In this document: one piece after another, positions 1-8,690 of the stretch
Position numbering within the stretch: position 1 is the stretch's first letter
How the letters are laid out: each line of letters opens with the position of its first letter
NCBI RefSeq assembly: GCF_023516495.1
Contig: NZ_JAMGBC010000001.1
Coordinates: 1,364,001-1,428,000, forward strand
Direction of reading: 5' to 3'
Length of the DNA: 64,000 nucleotides
Source of the DNA: Sphingomonas anseongensis
GTDB lineage: Bacteria > Pseudomonadota > Alphaproteobacteria > Sphingomonadales > Sphingomonadaceae
Notes under the pieces: model-generated
Seen by the model: the letters and a program-made list of their open reading frames with translations, nothing else
Databases searched by the model: none
What the model was told of the DNA's origin: nothing
Position numbers and translations under genes: made by a program

Positions 1-527
1 CCGGAGCGCGGCTGACCTACGCTTTCAACCATTGGATCGCGGCATCGATTAGGACGAGCAGCCCGGTCGGCGGATCGCGCGGGGCGGAGGTCGCCGGAGG
101 CGTTCGCCTGACCCCGTTCCGGTCGATCCCCGTCGCCTTCACGGTCGAGCGGCGACAGTCCGTCAGCCCAAGCGGCGGCGGCCGTTCCGCCTTTGCGGTG
201 TTCGCCGAAGGCGGCCTCTACCGGCAGCCGCTGCCGTGGAAGTTCAACCTCGACGCTTATGTCCAGGCGGGCGTCGTGGGGTTTAGCAGCCGCGACCTTT
301 TCGCCGACGGCGCCTTCGCGGTTTCGAGACCCGTCTGGGGCCGGATCTCCGCAGGCTTCGGGGTCTGGGGCGGAGTACAGCCGAGCCTCTACCGAGTCGA
401 CGCGGGGCCGCGGATTTCCGTCCGGGTTCGCGACAATATCTACGCCCATGTCGACTGGCGGCAGAGGCTGGCCGGAACCGCGCGGCCCGCCTCCGGCCCC
501 GCGCTCACGCTGGCCGCCGACTTCTAA
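1..527 (+). CDS. Outer-membrane beta-barrel protein, C-terminal part (cut by window edge)
   Basis: The frame is open from the window edge to the TAA at 525-527, giving about 174 residues with no credible internal start, so this is the 3' end of a longer gene. The sequence is rich in alternating hydrophobic/polar strands with Gly and aromatic residues (for example LPWKFNLDAYVQAG) and ends in a terminal Phe (LTLAADF). Both are typical of outer-membrane barrels folded by BAM. It resembles the C-terminal barrel of large TPR-plus-porin proteins of the NfrA/BcsC kind, but that is inference since the N-terminus is missing. The next gene begins about 65 bases downstream on the same strand. Confidence 0.6.
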   Translation, partial: GARLTYAFNHWIAASIRTSSPVGGSRGAEVAGGVRLTPFRSIPVAFTVERRQSVSPSGGGRSAFAVFAEGGLYRQPLPWKFNLDAYVQAGVVGFSSRDLFADGAFAVSRPVWGRISAGFGVWGGVQPSLYRVDAGPRISVRVRDNIYAHVDWRQRLAGTARPASGPALTLAADF

Positions 528-593
528 CTCCGCGCCTGCCGTCCTCAAGCGTTGGACAGCCGCGCCTTTGCGGCTAGTCCTCTGCCCGGGCAG

Positions 594-1502
594 ATGGACA
601 TTTACCTCCCGATCGCGGGCCAGTCGGTCAACGCACTGCTGATCATCCTGCTCGGCACGGTGGTCGGCGTGCTGTCGGGGATGTTCGGCGTCGGCGGCGG
701 CTTCCTGACGACGCCGCTGCTGATCTTTTATGGAATCCCGCCTTCGGTCGCGGTCGCATCGGCAGCGACGCAGATCACGGGCGCAAGTGTTGCCGGCGTT
801 TCGGTACACCTTCGACGCGGAGGGGCCGACCTTCGGATGGCCGGAGTGATGACCGTCGGGGGCTTCATCGGCTCGGGCTTCGGCGCGCTCCTGTTCCGGA
901 TGCTTCAGGACAGCGGCCAGATCGACCTCGTCATCGGCCTTCTCTACGTGATCCTGCTCGGCTGGATCGGCGGCCTGATGCTGTGGGATGCGCTTCGAAC
1001 GCTCGGCTATGTCGGCGCTCAGGAGCAGGCGGAACCGATCCGCCACACGCGCTGGCTGTCGTCGCTCCCGATGCGGTGGCGCTTCGCGGCCTCCGGCCTC
1101 TATATTTCACCGATCGCCCCGTTCCTGCTTGGCCTCGGGGCGGGCATATTGACCGTGCTGCTGGGTGTCGGCGGCGGATTCATCCTCGTCCCGGCGATGA
1201 TCTACCTGCTGGGAATGCCGGCGCGCGTCGTCATCGGGACCTCGCTTGCGATGGTTCTGTCGGTCAGCGCGGCGACGACCTTCATCCATTCCGTCACCAC
1301 GCATTCGGTCGACATCGTCCTTGCCGGCCTGCTTCTCGTCGGCGGCGTTTTCGGTGCTCAATATGGCGCGATCCTGGCAACGCGGATCAAGCCCGACCTG
1401 CTCCGGCTCGCGCTGTCGGTCATCATTCTTCTCGTCGCTCTGAGGATGTTCCTCGGCCTGTTCTGGCGGCCCGACGAGATCTACTCGGTCGCCTACATGT
1501 GA
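594..1502 (+). CDS. TauE/SafE family membrane permease (sulfite/organosulfonate exporter type)
   Basis: A 302-residue protein with about eight hydrophobic segments arranged as two halves. Each half begins with the Gly-rich family signature: SGMFGVGGGFLTTPLL near residue 30 and LGVGGGFILVPAM near residue 190. TauE/SafE proteins (PF01925) move small anions such as sulfite or sulfoacetate across the inner membrane; the substrate here cannot be read from sequence. ATG 594 (MDIYLPIAG) is preferred; an in-frame TTG at 552 would add 14 residues. The stop overlaps the GTG start of the TIGR02186 gene, so the two are translationally coupled, a common pairing in alphaproteobacteria. Confidence 0.85.
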   Translation: MDIYLPIAGQSVNALLIILLGTVVGVLSGMFGVGGGFLTTPLLIFYGIPPSVAVASAATQITGASVAGVSVHLRRGGADLRMAGVMTVGGFIGSGFGALLFRMLQDSGQIDLVIGLLYVILLGWIGGLMLWDALRTLGYVGAQEQAEPIRHTRWLSSLPMRWRFAASGLYISPIAPFLLGLGAGILTVLLGVGGGFILVPAMIYLLGMPARVVIGTSLAMVLSVSAATTFIHSVTTHSVDIVLAGLLLVGGVFGAQYGAILATRIKPDLLRLALSVIILLVALRMFLGLFWRPDEIYSVAYM

Positions 1503-2263
1503 GGCGGGCAGTCGCAACCGCACTGGCCTGTGCCTCGCTCGCCCTAAGCGGAGCGAGCAAGCCGACGCTCGTGCCGGACGTGTCGGCCCGGCACATCGAG
1601 ATCCGCTACACGTTCGCCGGCGCCGAGCTGCTCCTGTTCGGGGCGATCGTCTATCCCGGCGGGCGGATTCCCACGCACACTCCGGACGTCGTCGTCGTCG
1701 TCAAAGGCCCGGCGGACTCGATCGTCGTCCGCGAGAAGCGCCGCATTGCCGGGATCTGGATGAATGCGGACTCCAGCCGCTTTCGCTCAGCGCCCTCATT
1801 CTATGCGGTCTCGTCGTCGCGGCCGATCTCGAAGATCGTCGATGAGCGGACCGCGGCAATTTACGAGCTTGGGGTACAGCACCTCCAGCTGTCACCGGGC
1901 ACCTCGTCGCTTCCGGACCGGGCACGGCGGTTCGAGGCCGGGCTCCTCGACCTTCGCGAGCGGCAGAGCCTCTATTCCGAGAATTCGCACGGCGTCGAGA
2001 TCAGCGGCGGCGTGCTTTACCGGGCCACTATCCAGATCCCGAGCCAGGTTCCGGTCGGAACCTATACGGCGGAGACTTTCCTGGTCGACGAGGGCCGCGT
2101 GGTCGCGGCGGCAACCCGCGATATCGAGATAGGCAAGAGCGGCTTCGAAAGGTTCGTCGCCCTCGCCGCCCGCCGCCACTCCGCGCTTTACGGGCTGTTC
2201 GCCGTCCTGCTGTCGCTGGCGCTCGGCTGGACTGCGATCCTCGTCTTCCGCCGCCGCTTCTAG
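1499..2263 (+). CDS. TIGR02186 family protein, exported with C-terminal membrane anchor
   Basis: A 254-residue protein read from GTG 1499, which overlaps the TGA of the upstream permease (GTGA). It has an N-terminal signal-like segment (ATALACASLALSGA), a periplasmic body of beta-strand character beginning with HIEIRYTFAGAELLLFG, and one C-terminal transmembrane helix near residues 230-250 followed by a basic end (FRRRF). This matches the layout of the TIGR02186 family, which is found next to TauE/SafE permeases. Its biochemical role is unknown. The coupling suggests it is a periplasmic partner of the transporter. Confidence 0.75.
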   Translation: MRRAVATALACASLALSGASKPTLVPDVSARHIEIRYTFAGAELLLFGAIVYPGGRIPTHTPDVVVVVKGPADSIVVREKRRIAGIWMNADSSRFRSAPSFYAVSSSRPISKIVDERTAAIYELGVQHLQLSPGTSSLPDRARRFEAGLLDLRERQSLYSENSHGVEISGGVLYRATIQIPSQVPVGTYTAETFLVDEGRVVAAATRDIEIGKSGFERFVALAARRHSALYGLFAVLLSLALGWTAILVFRRRF

Positions 2264-2345
2264 AACTTCGCGGGCACCTCCTAAGGTAATCTTAACCCAA
2301 CTTCGGTAACGCCAGCGGTGCAAAATCGCGGAGAGTGGCGGACCA

Positions 2346-4028
2346 ATGGACGATCAACCGAACCTTCACCAGTTCATCAATGAAATGAGCAGCTTCGACG
2401 AGGAAGCGGCTCCGAAGGCCGCCACGGCCGCAGCTCCCGGGCTTCCGGCGGTCGGCGAGGTCGTCGAGATCGCCGGCTCCGGCTCGCAGATCCGGATGAG
2501 CGCAAAGACGCTGACCGAACTGCAGACCCATTCCGATCCGGCAGTCGCGATGTCGGGCCAGGTCGGAAGCCAGGTGAAGATGATCGTCGGCAATACATGG
2601 CTGATCGCCAACGTCCGCACCATGGCCGCGGACGACAACGGCTTGATCGTCGCCCAGGTCGACTTCCTCGGAGAAGGAAGCCGGGACAGCAGCGGCAAGA
2701 TGAGCCACTTCCGCCGAGGCGTCACCCGCTACCCCATTCCGGGCTCGGTGGTGATGCCGGTGACGACGGAGGACCTTCGCGCGGTCTTCGCCGCCGACGA
2801 TAGCCCGAACATCGAGATCGGGACCGTCTATCCGACCGACGACATCCGCGGCGCTCTCTACGTCGACCCGATGCTGTCGAAGCATTTCGCGGTGCTGGGA
2901 TCGACCGGTACCGGTAAATCGACCTCGGTCTCGCTGATCCTCCACCGGATCTCGGAGCTAAGCCCCGAGGGCCACATCGTGATGATCGATCCGCACGGAG
3001 AATATTCCGCCGCCTTCAAGGGCTGCGGAGAGCTGTTCAACGTCGACAATCTCCAGCTTCCCTACTGGCTGATGAACTTCGAGGAGCATTGCGAGGTCCT
3101 CCTGACCACGCACGGCGCCGATCGCGAACGCGATGCCGACATCCTCGCCAAGTGCGTCCTCGCCGCGCGTACCAAGGGCAAGGACATGAGCCAGTACGGC
3201 AAGGTGACGGTGGATTCGCCGATCCCGTATCTTCTGACCGACCTGAACACGATCGTCACCAACGAGATGGGCAAGCTCGACCGCGCGGGCGACACGCTTC
3301 CCTATCAGCGGCTGAAGCAGAAGCTCGACGAGCTGAAGGCCGACCCGCGCTACACCTTCATGTTCTCAGGCATGCTGGTGTCGGATTCGATGCCGAGCTT
3401 CATCTCCCGCCTGTTCCGCCTTCCCGCCAACGGACGGCCGATCTCGATCGTCGACGTTTCGGGCGTTCCGTCCGAGATCACGTCCGTGGTCGTGTCGGTG
3501 CTCGCGCGAATGGTGTTCGACTATGCGATCTGGTCGCGGACCGAGGCGCAGCGCCCGATCCTCCTCGTCTGCGAAGAGGCGCACCGCTACGTTCCCAAGG
3601 ACGAGAATTCCGGCGCCCAGGCGGTCCGCAAGATCCTCGAACGTATCGCCAAGGAAGGCCGTAAGTACGGCGTGTCGCTTGGCCTGATCACGCAGCGCCC
3701 GTCCGACTTGGCCGAAGGCGTGCTGTCGCAGTGCGGAACGATCATCTCGATGCGATTGAACAACGACCGAGACCAGGCATGCGTTCGCGCCGCGATGCCG
3801 GAAGGTGCTCGCGGCTTCCTCGACGCGATCCCCGCTCTTCGCAACCGCGAATGCATCGTCTGCGGTGAGGGCGTGTCGATCCCGATCCGGGTCCGCTTCG
3901 ACGACCTCGAGCCCGAGAAGCGCCCGGCGTCGTCCGACCCGAGCTTCGCCGCCCTGTGGCGCGAGACCGGCGGTGAGGAAGGCATCATCCAGCGCACTAT
4001 TAAACGTTGGCGCGGTCACGGCCGCTGA
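2346..4028 (+). CDS. HerA-like (DUF87) ATP-binding protein
   Basis: A 560-residue P-loop ATPase of the HerA/FtsK branch. An N-terminal HAS-barrel-like region is followed by Walker A GSTGTGKS at residues 185-192, a MIDPHGEY segment shortly after, a Walker B region ILLVCEEAHRY around residue 405, and a C-terminal ITQRPSDL / CGTIISMRLNN region typical of HerA and VirB4-like motors. Archaeal and bacterial HerA proteins are hexameric DNA-translocating motors that act with the nuclease NurA in end processing. No NurA gene lies beside it, so the function is inferred only to the level of a DNA-associated motor. It appears monocistronic. Confidence 0.8.
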   Translation: MDDQPNLHQFINEMSSFDEEAAPKAATAAAPGLPAVGEVVEIAGSGSQIRMSAKTLTELQTHSDPAVAMSGQVGSQVKMIVGNTWLIANVRTMAADDNGLIVAQVDFLGEGSRDSSGKMSHFRRGVTRYPIPGSVVMPVTTEDLRAVFAADDSPNIEIGTVYPTDDIRGALYVDPMLSKHFAVLGSTGTGKSTSVSLILHRISELSPEGHIVMIDPHGEYSAAFKGCGELFNVDNLQLPYWLMNFEEHCEVLLTTHGADRERDADILAKCVLAARTKGKDMSQYGKVTVDSPIPYLLTDLNTIVTNEMGKLDRAGDTLPYQRLKQKLDELKADPRYTFMFSGMLVSDSMPSFISRLFRLPANGRPISIVDVSGVPSEITSVVVSVLARMVFDYAIWSRTEAQRPILLVCEEAHRYVPKDENSGAQAVRKILERIAKEGRKYGVSLGLITQRPSDLAEGVLSQCGTIISMRLNNDRDQACVRAAMPEGARGFLDAIPALRNRECIVCGEGVSIPIRVRFDDLEPEKRPASSDPSFAALWRETGGEEGIIQRTIKRWRGHGR

Positions 4029-4181
4029 GCCGCCGAGCGCAGTGACCCCGACGCGCAGCGTCGCCGGAACAGCGCGAAGAGACGGCGAAGCGCGGCCGGC
4101 CTGCGGTCAAGCAGCCTAAGCTGCGAAGAGCGACAGGACCGACGTCGCGCGGATTCACTCCGCGTGACGGCTTTTCCTGGC

Positions 4182-4205
4182 GTCCGTTTTCGACCCATTG
4201 CAGAC
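4182..4205. repeat. Dispersed 24-bp imperfect palindrome, copy 1
   Basis: The segment starts with gtccgt and ends with gcagac (gtctgc on the other strand), with tttcgaccca in the middle. A second 24-base element of the same layout lies at 35799-35822 in the opposite orientation. Short GTCCGC-TTTCGACC-N-GCGGAC elements of this kind are frequent in alphaproteobacterial intergenic DNA, from general knowledge; I cannot count copies here. It lies just before a weak small gene and probably creates a spurious 5' extension of that gene. Confidence 0.5.
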
Positions 4206-4232
4206 ATTTGCTGGAACGGACACACTGAGCGA

Positions 4233-4613
4233 GTGGCAGTAAGCGGGGTCAGTCAGTTGAGATGGTTTTCCGTCGCTTTCGCTTGGTTGGGAATGGCGGC
4301 AGCGATCATGGCAAATCTGCTGTGGCTGGCAGGTCGGCTGCCCTGGCTCGGACTGGGTCTTGTTTTGCTCAGCGCTGCCTTGCTCATGATTGCGGTTTTG
4401 ATGCGATCTAACGACGCGTCACTATCAAGGAGGCCTCGCTCGCGCGATCGCCGTGTGACCGCGTCGCTCCTTATCATCTACTTGATTGTTTTCGTGAGCT
4501 ACCAGAGCAGTTGGCAACTTCTCGGAAGGTACGACGAGAACATTTGGGCGACGTTGAATGTGGTCGCCCTTATCTGGATCTTCCGCCGGGCACTTATCCC
4601 GACGACAGCCTAA
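4233..4613 (+). CDS. Hypothetical small inner-membrane protein
   Basis: About 126 residues from GTG 4233. An upstream ATG at 4164 is possible but would run through the dispersed palindrome at 4182-4205, so it is rejected. Four hydrophobic segments are visible: WFSVAFAWLGMAAAIMANLLW, LGLGLVLLSAALLMIAVLM, LLIIYLIVFVSY and a shorter WATLNVVALIWIF. Segments two and three are separated by an Arg-rich loop (RRPRSRDRR). No strong Shine-Dalgarno is seen and base composition is less GC-rich than its neighbours, which hints at a recently acquired or poorly conserved gene. No family recognised. Confidence 0.45.
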   Translation: MAVSGVSQLRWFSVAFAWLGMAAAIMANLLWLAGRLPWLGLGLVLLSAALLMIAVLMRSNDASLSRRPRSRDRRVTASLLIIYLIVFVSYQSSWQLLGRYDENIWATLNVVALIWIFRRALIPTTA

Positions 4614-4661
4614 GCGACAGCGCCCGCGTTGCACCCAAAGCAGGGCATTAGAGTTTCGCCC

Positions 4662-5789
4662 CTAAGCCTTCGCCCCAATCGCCATAAGCTGCTTCAGCCG
4701 AGCGTCGAACGCCACCTTTGCCGGCCCGCTGACCACGTTTCGCGACTGCATGGTCACCGACATCGGGTCGACGGGGCGTCCGTTGATCCGGACCTCGAAG
4801 TGCAAGTGCGGACCGGTCGAAAGGCCGCTTGAGCCGACATAGCCGATCACCTGGCCCTGCCTGACCATCTGGCCGGGCGTTGCGACGACTCCGCTCATGT
4901 GACCGTAGAGACTGACGATTCCGCCGCCGTGGCCGATCTCGACCGCCCGGCCGTAGCCGCCGGTCCAGCCCGCGACGACCACCTGGCCGTCGGCGGCTGC
5001 GACGATCGGGCTTCCCCATGCAGCCCCGAAATCGAGGCCGGCATGCATCCGCGCATAATGAAGGATCGGGTGGTAGCGCATCCCGAAGCGCGAGGTGATG
5101 CGGCCGGCGACGGGCGCCATCAGCCCTGCCGAATGATCGGCCGCGCTCGCGTCGGTGTCGAACCAGTCGGTCTTGCCGTTGGCGTTCCACTTCAGGAGCT
5201 CGACGTCGGCTCCGTCCACGCGATGGAGAGCTGCGAAGACGAGCGGCTGGGCAGCAGATTTCGAAATGACGAGGTCGAAGCGGTCGTAAGGCGCGACTTC
5301 GCCGACATCCATCCGGGTCGACAGAGCGTGGAGGTAATCGGCAGCCACCTGTGGGGACACTCCGGCATCGCGAAGCGACCAGTAGAGCCCTTCGGTCACC
5401 GCGCCCTGCACGCGAATGTCGGACCCACTGGTGGCGATGATCGGCTTGGCCGCGACCTCGGGATCGGACGGGAACTGGTATTTGGGCTGGGCATCGGAGG
5501 GAGCGGGAGCGCTCAACATCGGATTGAGCTGGAACTGCCGCTGCGGCGCCACGGAGCGGGCGAGAGCGGGCGAAAAAGGATCGAGGCCGGGGCTCAGCGC
5601 GAGCACCGAAGCGCAGAGCCCGGCAAGCGTCGCGACGCCGCGCAGCCAGCGTTGCCCGACCGGCTCGGCGGCAAGATCGACGACCAGGCTGAAGCTCTCG
5701 GGAGCGTCCACGGTGGGCGCTTCGCTCTCCCTCGCGCGAGCGAGCACGAGCCGGGCCGAAGCCTCGGTTGCTGAAAATCCGTCCAACAT
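4662..5789 (-). CDS. M23 family metallopeptidase (LytM-type murein endopeptidase)
   Basis: A 375-residue envelope protein. It has a hydrophobic stretch near residues 50-68 (GVATLAGLCASVLALS), a middle region similar to the LysM-less linker domain of sphingomonad M23 proteins, and a C-terminal lysostaphin-type domain. Zinc-site motifs are present: MHAGLDFGAAWGSP, where H and D are ligands, and HLHFEV with HLH at residues 328-330. Enzymes of this family cleave peptidoglycan cross-links or activate amidases during growth and division. The gene is transcribed away from the helicase gene, and a perfect TTAA-N7-TTAA site lies 26-40 bases before the start, suggesting CtrA control. Confidence 0.88.
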   Translation of the reverse strand: MLDGFSATEASARLVLARARESEAPTVDAPESFSLVVDLAAEPVGQRWLRGVATLAGLCASVLALSPGLDPFSPALARSVAPQRQFQLNPMLSAPAPSDAQPKYQFPSDPEVAAKPIIATSGSDIRVQGAVTEGLYWSLRDAGVSPQVAADYLHALSTRMDVGEVAPYDRFDLVISKSAAQPLVFAALHRVDGADVELLKWNANGKTDWFDTDASAADHSAGLMAPVAGRITSRFGMRYHPILHYARMHAGLDFGAAWGSPIVAAADGQVVVAGWTGGYGRAVEIGHGGGIVSLYGHMSGVVATPGQMVRQGQVIGYVGSSGLSTGPHLHFEVRINGRPVDPMSVTMQSRNVVSGPAKVAFDARLKQLMAIGAKA

Positions 5790-5814
5790 CTTGGACCGGA
5801 ATGCCCAAACAGGG

Positions 5815-5829
5815 TTAAGAGCTGTTTAA
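5815..5829. promoter_or_regulatory. Candidate CtrA binding site (TTAA-N7-TTAA)
   Basis: TTAA at 5815-5818, seven bases, then TTAA at 5826-5829: an exact match to the full CtrA recognition sequence of alphaproteobacteria. It lies in the 88-base gap between the divergent M23 peptidase (start 5789) and the helicase (start 5878), nearer the peptidase. Binding is inferred from the motif alone. Confidence 0.5.
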
Positions 5830-5877
5830 AATCGGGAACTTGCGCTTTCGCCGGACGCTGCCACATTCGAAGACGAA

Positions 5878-8394
5878 ATGGCGCGCGACGATGCACCCGT
5901 TCGGGCGATCCTCGGCCCCACCAACACCGGGAAAACCTATCTCGCGATAGAGCGTATGTGTGGCCATTCGTCGGGAGTCATCGGCTTCCCGCTGAGGCTC
6001 CTGGCACGCGAAGTCTACGACCGAGTCGTGGGGATGAAGGGCGAAAGCCAGGTGGCGCTGCTCACCGGGGAAGAACGGATCGTCCCCAGGAATGCGCGCT
6101 ATTTCCTGTGCACCGCGGAAAGCATGCCGGTGCCGAGCGGCGACGGTCACGACGCGGGCGATTTCCAGCGCGACTTTGCCTTCGCCGCGATCGACGAGGC
6201 GCAGCTCGGGATCGACCCCGAGCGCGGCCACGTCTTCACCGACCGGATGCTTCGGGTTCGCGGCCGCGAGGAAACACTGATCCTCGGCTCCGATACGCTG
6301 AAGCCGATGATCCGCGAGCTACTGCCCGACGCCGAGATCGTCAGCCGCCCCCGCTTTTCGACGCTTCGCTATTCGGGAAGCGTGAAGCTGTCGCGGCTTC
6401 CGCCACGCTCCGCAGTCGTCGCCTTCTCGGCGGAGCAGGTCTACGCGCTCGCCGAGGCGCTCCGCCGCTTCCGTGGAGGCGCCGCGGTCGTGATGGGCGC
6501 GCTGTCGCCAGCCACCCGAAACGCCCAGGTGGCGATGTTCCAGCGCGGCGAGGTCGACTATCTGGTTGCGACTGATGCGATCGGGATGGGCCTCAACATG
6601 GATGTCGCCCATGTCGCCTTCGCCGGCCTCGAGAAGTTCGATGGCCGCCGCGACCGCCGGCTGACGATCGCCGAGATGGCGCAGATTGCCGGCCGCGCAG
6701 GCCGCCACCAGCGGGACGGGACGTTCGGCACCCTGGGTCTCGGCGATCATGGCGCGGAATTTTCCGATGCCGAGATCGAGGCGATCGAAGAGCATCGCTT
6801 CCGCGCTCTCGACTTCCTCTACTGGCGCAACCCGGACCTCGACTTCACCGACGTGCGGGCGCTGACCGCAAGCCTCGAGCGGCCGAGCGACGATCCGGTG
6901 CTTCGCCCGGCGCCGGAATCGATCGACCTGGCTGTCCTCAAGCTCGTGTCGGAAGATCCGGCGATTGCGGCCAAACGAGGCGCTTCGGCGCGCCGCTTGT
7001 GGGCCGCCTGCGGGCTTCCCGATTTCCGCAAGGTCGGGCCGATGCACCACGCGCGGATGGTCCGGCGCGTTTTCAGCTACATCGGCGACGGCGGGCACAT
7101 CCCGCACGAATGGTTCGCAGCCGAAGTCGCGCGGCTGGAGAATGTCAGCGGCGACATCGAGGTGCTGGCGGACCGCCTCGCCGGAATCCGCAGCTGGGCC
7201 TATATCGCCCACCGTTCCGACTGGCTCCAGGACCCGGCCAAATGGGCGGATCGGACGCGCGAGGTCGAGGCTCGGTTGTCCGACGCGCTCCACTCGGCGC
7301 TGACCCAGCGTTTCGTCGACAGGCGAACGTCGGTGCTCGTCCGCGACATCGGGGCACGCGGTTCGGACGCCCTGCCGGTCACCGTGTCCGCCGACGGGGA
7401 GGTCAGCGTCGGACCGGAGCCGATCGGCCACCTTCGCGGCTTCGAGTTTCGAGTCGATCCGGCCGCCCGCCTCGCCGACAAGAGGCTGCTCCTCGCTGCT
7501 GCCGAGCGGCGGCTGGGCGACGAGCTCGAGCGGCGGGCAAGCTCTCTGATCGACGCTCCGGACAGCGATTTCGCGCTGCTGGTCGAGGATAGCGGAGCGG
7601 TCGGCATAGGCTGGAACGGCAATGTCCTCGCGCGGCTGGCGCCCGGGCGATCCTTGCTCGAGCCCGCGGTCCGCACCGCCCGTCCGCTCGACCGGCTTTC
7701 GGCGAACAGCCGCTCGGCGCTGCGGGCGCGGCTCGAGCGCTGGGTCGATGCCCAGGTGGACGGGCATCTGAGGCCGCTCAAGCGCGTGGCCGAAGTCGCC
7801 ACCGACGCCACCACCTCGCCCGGAGTGCGAGCGGTCGGAGCCATGCTCGCCGACGCCGGCGGGGCCGTCCCGCGCCGGGCGATCGTCAGCGCCATCGGGA
7901 CCCTCGAGCAGGACGACCGCCAGCTTCTCTATCGGCTGAAGGTCCGGCTCGGCCCGCTCGACGTCTATGTGCCGGCGCTTCTCAAGCCCGCGGCCCAGCT
8001 GTGGCGCGCAGCGTTGCTCGCCGTCCGGTCCGGCGAGCCGATGCCCGAAATCCCCGCCGCCGGGATGGCGACCCTTGCGGCCGATGCCGATCCGCGCGGA
8101 GCCGCCCTCGCCTACCGCCGCGCCGGACGCACATGGGTCCGCGTCGACCTGGCCGACCGGCTCGCGAGCCACGCGCACAAAGTGCGTTCGGCGGGCGGCG
8201 ACAATCCGGTGGATTCTGAGCTTGCGACCTCGCTGGGCCTTGGCGAGGAATCGCTTGTCCGGCTGATGGCCGACGTCGGCTTCGCCAGGACGGGCGACAG
8301 CTGGCGCTGGCGCGGCCGGCGGGGCTCGCGGCCGGCTCCACGCGAAACGGGGTCCAACGCCTTTGCCGAGCTGGAGAAACTGCGCCGCAAGTGA
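5878..8394 (+). CDS. Suv3-like superfamily 2 RNA helicase
   Basis: An 838-residue helicase that begins almost directly with Walker A (GPTNTGKT at residues 13-20) and has a DEAQ motif II at 106-109. A second RecA domain carries a GAL-SPATRN segment and the QIAGRAGRH motif VI. This order and the very short N-terminus match the mitochondrial SUPV3L1/Suv3 family and its alphaproteobacterial relatives, which unwind RNA for degradation. The C-terminal 400 residues are less conserved and end in a basic tail. The stop overlaps the start of the S4-domain gene (GTGA), and ferredoxin follows, a gene order typical of sphingomonads and other alphaproteobacteria. The RNA-decay role is inferred from the family. 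Confidence 0.85.
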   Translation: MARDDAPVRAILGPTNTGKTYLAIERMCGHSSGVIGFPLRLLAREVYDRVVGMKGESQVALLTGEERIVPRNARYFLCTAESMPVPSGDGHDAGDFQRDFAFAAIDEAQLGIDPERGHVFTDRMLRVRGREETLILGSDTLKPMIRELLPDAEIVSRPRFSTLRYSGSVKLSRLPPRSAVVAFSAEQVYALAEALRRFRGGAAVVMGALSPATRNAQVAMFQRGEVDYLVATDAIGMGLNMDVAHVAFAGLEKFDGRRDRRLTIAEMAQIAGRAGRHQRDGTFGTLGLGDHGAEFSDAEIEAIEEHRFRALDFLYWRNPDLDFTDVRALTASLERPSDDPVLRPAPESIDLAVLKLVSEDPAIAAKRGASARRLWAACGLPDFRKVGPMHHARMVRRVFSYIGDGGHIPHEWFAAEVARLENVSGDIEVLADRLAGIRSWAYIAHRSDWLQDPAKWADRTREVEARLSDALHSALTQRFVDRRTSVLVRDIGARGSDALPVTVSADGEVSVGPEPIGHLRGFEFRVDPAARLADKRLLLAAAERRLGDELERRASSLIDAPDSDFALLVEDSGAVGIGWNGNVLARLAPGRSLLEPAVRTARPLDRLSANSRSALRARLERWVDAQVDGHLRPLKRVAEVATDATTSPGVRAVGAMLADAGGAVPRRAIVSAIGTLEQDDRQLLYRLKVRLGPLDVYVPALLKPAAQLWRAALLAVRSGEPMPEIPAAGMATLAADADPRGAALAYRRAGRTWVRVDLADRLASHAHKVRSAGGDNPVDSELATSLGLGEESLVRLMADVGFARTGDSWRWRGRRGSRPAPRETGSNAFAELEKLRRK

Positions 8395-8663
8395 GGATCG
8401 ACCGCTTCCTCTATTTCGTTCGCCTGGCCAAGAGCCGCACCATCGCCCAGTCGCTGGTAGATACCGGTCACATCCGTATTGACGGAAAGCGGGTGACGAA
8501 AGCGAGCGACGAGGTGCGCGGGGGAAGCGTCGTCGCGCTTCCGCTCCATGGCCAGACGCGCGTCCTCAGGGTGCTCGTTCTGCCCTCGCGGAGAGGCCCC
8601 GCATCCGAAGCGCGTGCCTGCTACAAAGAGCTGGACGTTGACGCGACAAGCGCCTCGACTTAG
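8391..8663 (+). CDS. S4-domain RNA-binding protein (HslR-like)
   Basis: A 90-residue protein from GTG 8391, overlapping the helicase stop by four bases. It is essentially one S4 RNA-binding fold: RIDRFLYFVRLAKSRTIAQ at the N-terminus and VDTGHIRIDGKRVTKAS in the middle, with the usual basic surface residues. HslR/Hsp15 proteins bind 50S subunits carrying stalled nascent chains. Coupling to a Suv3-like helicase suggests both act on structured RNA or ribosomes. The start is fixed by the overlap. Confidence 0.85.
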   Translation: MRIDRFLYFVRLAKSRTIAQSLVDTGHIRIDGKRVTKASDEVRGGSVVALPLHGQTRVLRVLVLPSRRGPASEARACYKELDVDATSAST

Positions 8664-8690
8664 CGAACGGCGAAAGGGAGCTTCGCCAAC

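Noticed and set aside
4164-4232. 5' extension of the small membrane gene from ATG 4164
   Set aside because: The extension runs through the dispersed palindrome, has no ribosome site and reads as repeat-derived peptide.
5835-5859. EcfG-type stress promoter (GGAAC, then a CGTT-like box)
   Set aside because: The second box reads CGCT, not CGTT, so the match is too weak.
6319-8178. A 619-residue minus-strand frame opposite the helicase gene
   Set aside because: Composition is Arg/Gly/Ala-rich antisense of a clear helicase; no motif or ribosome site.
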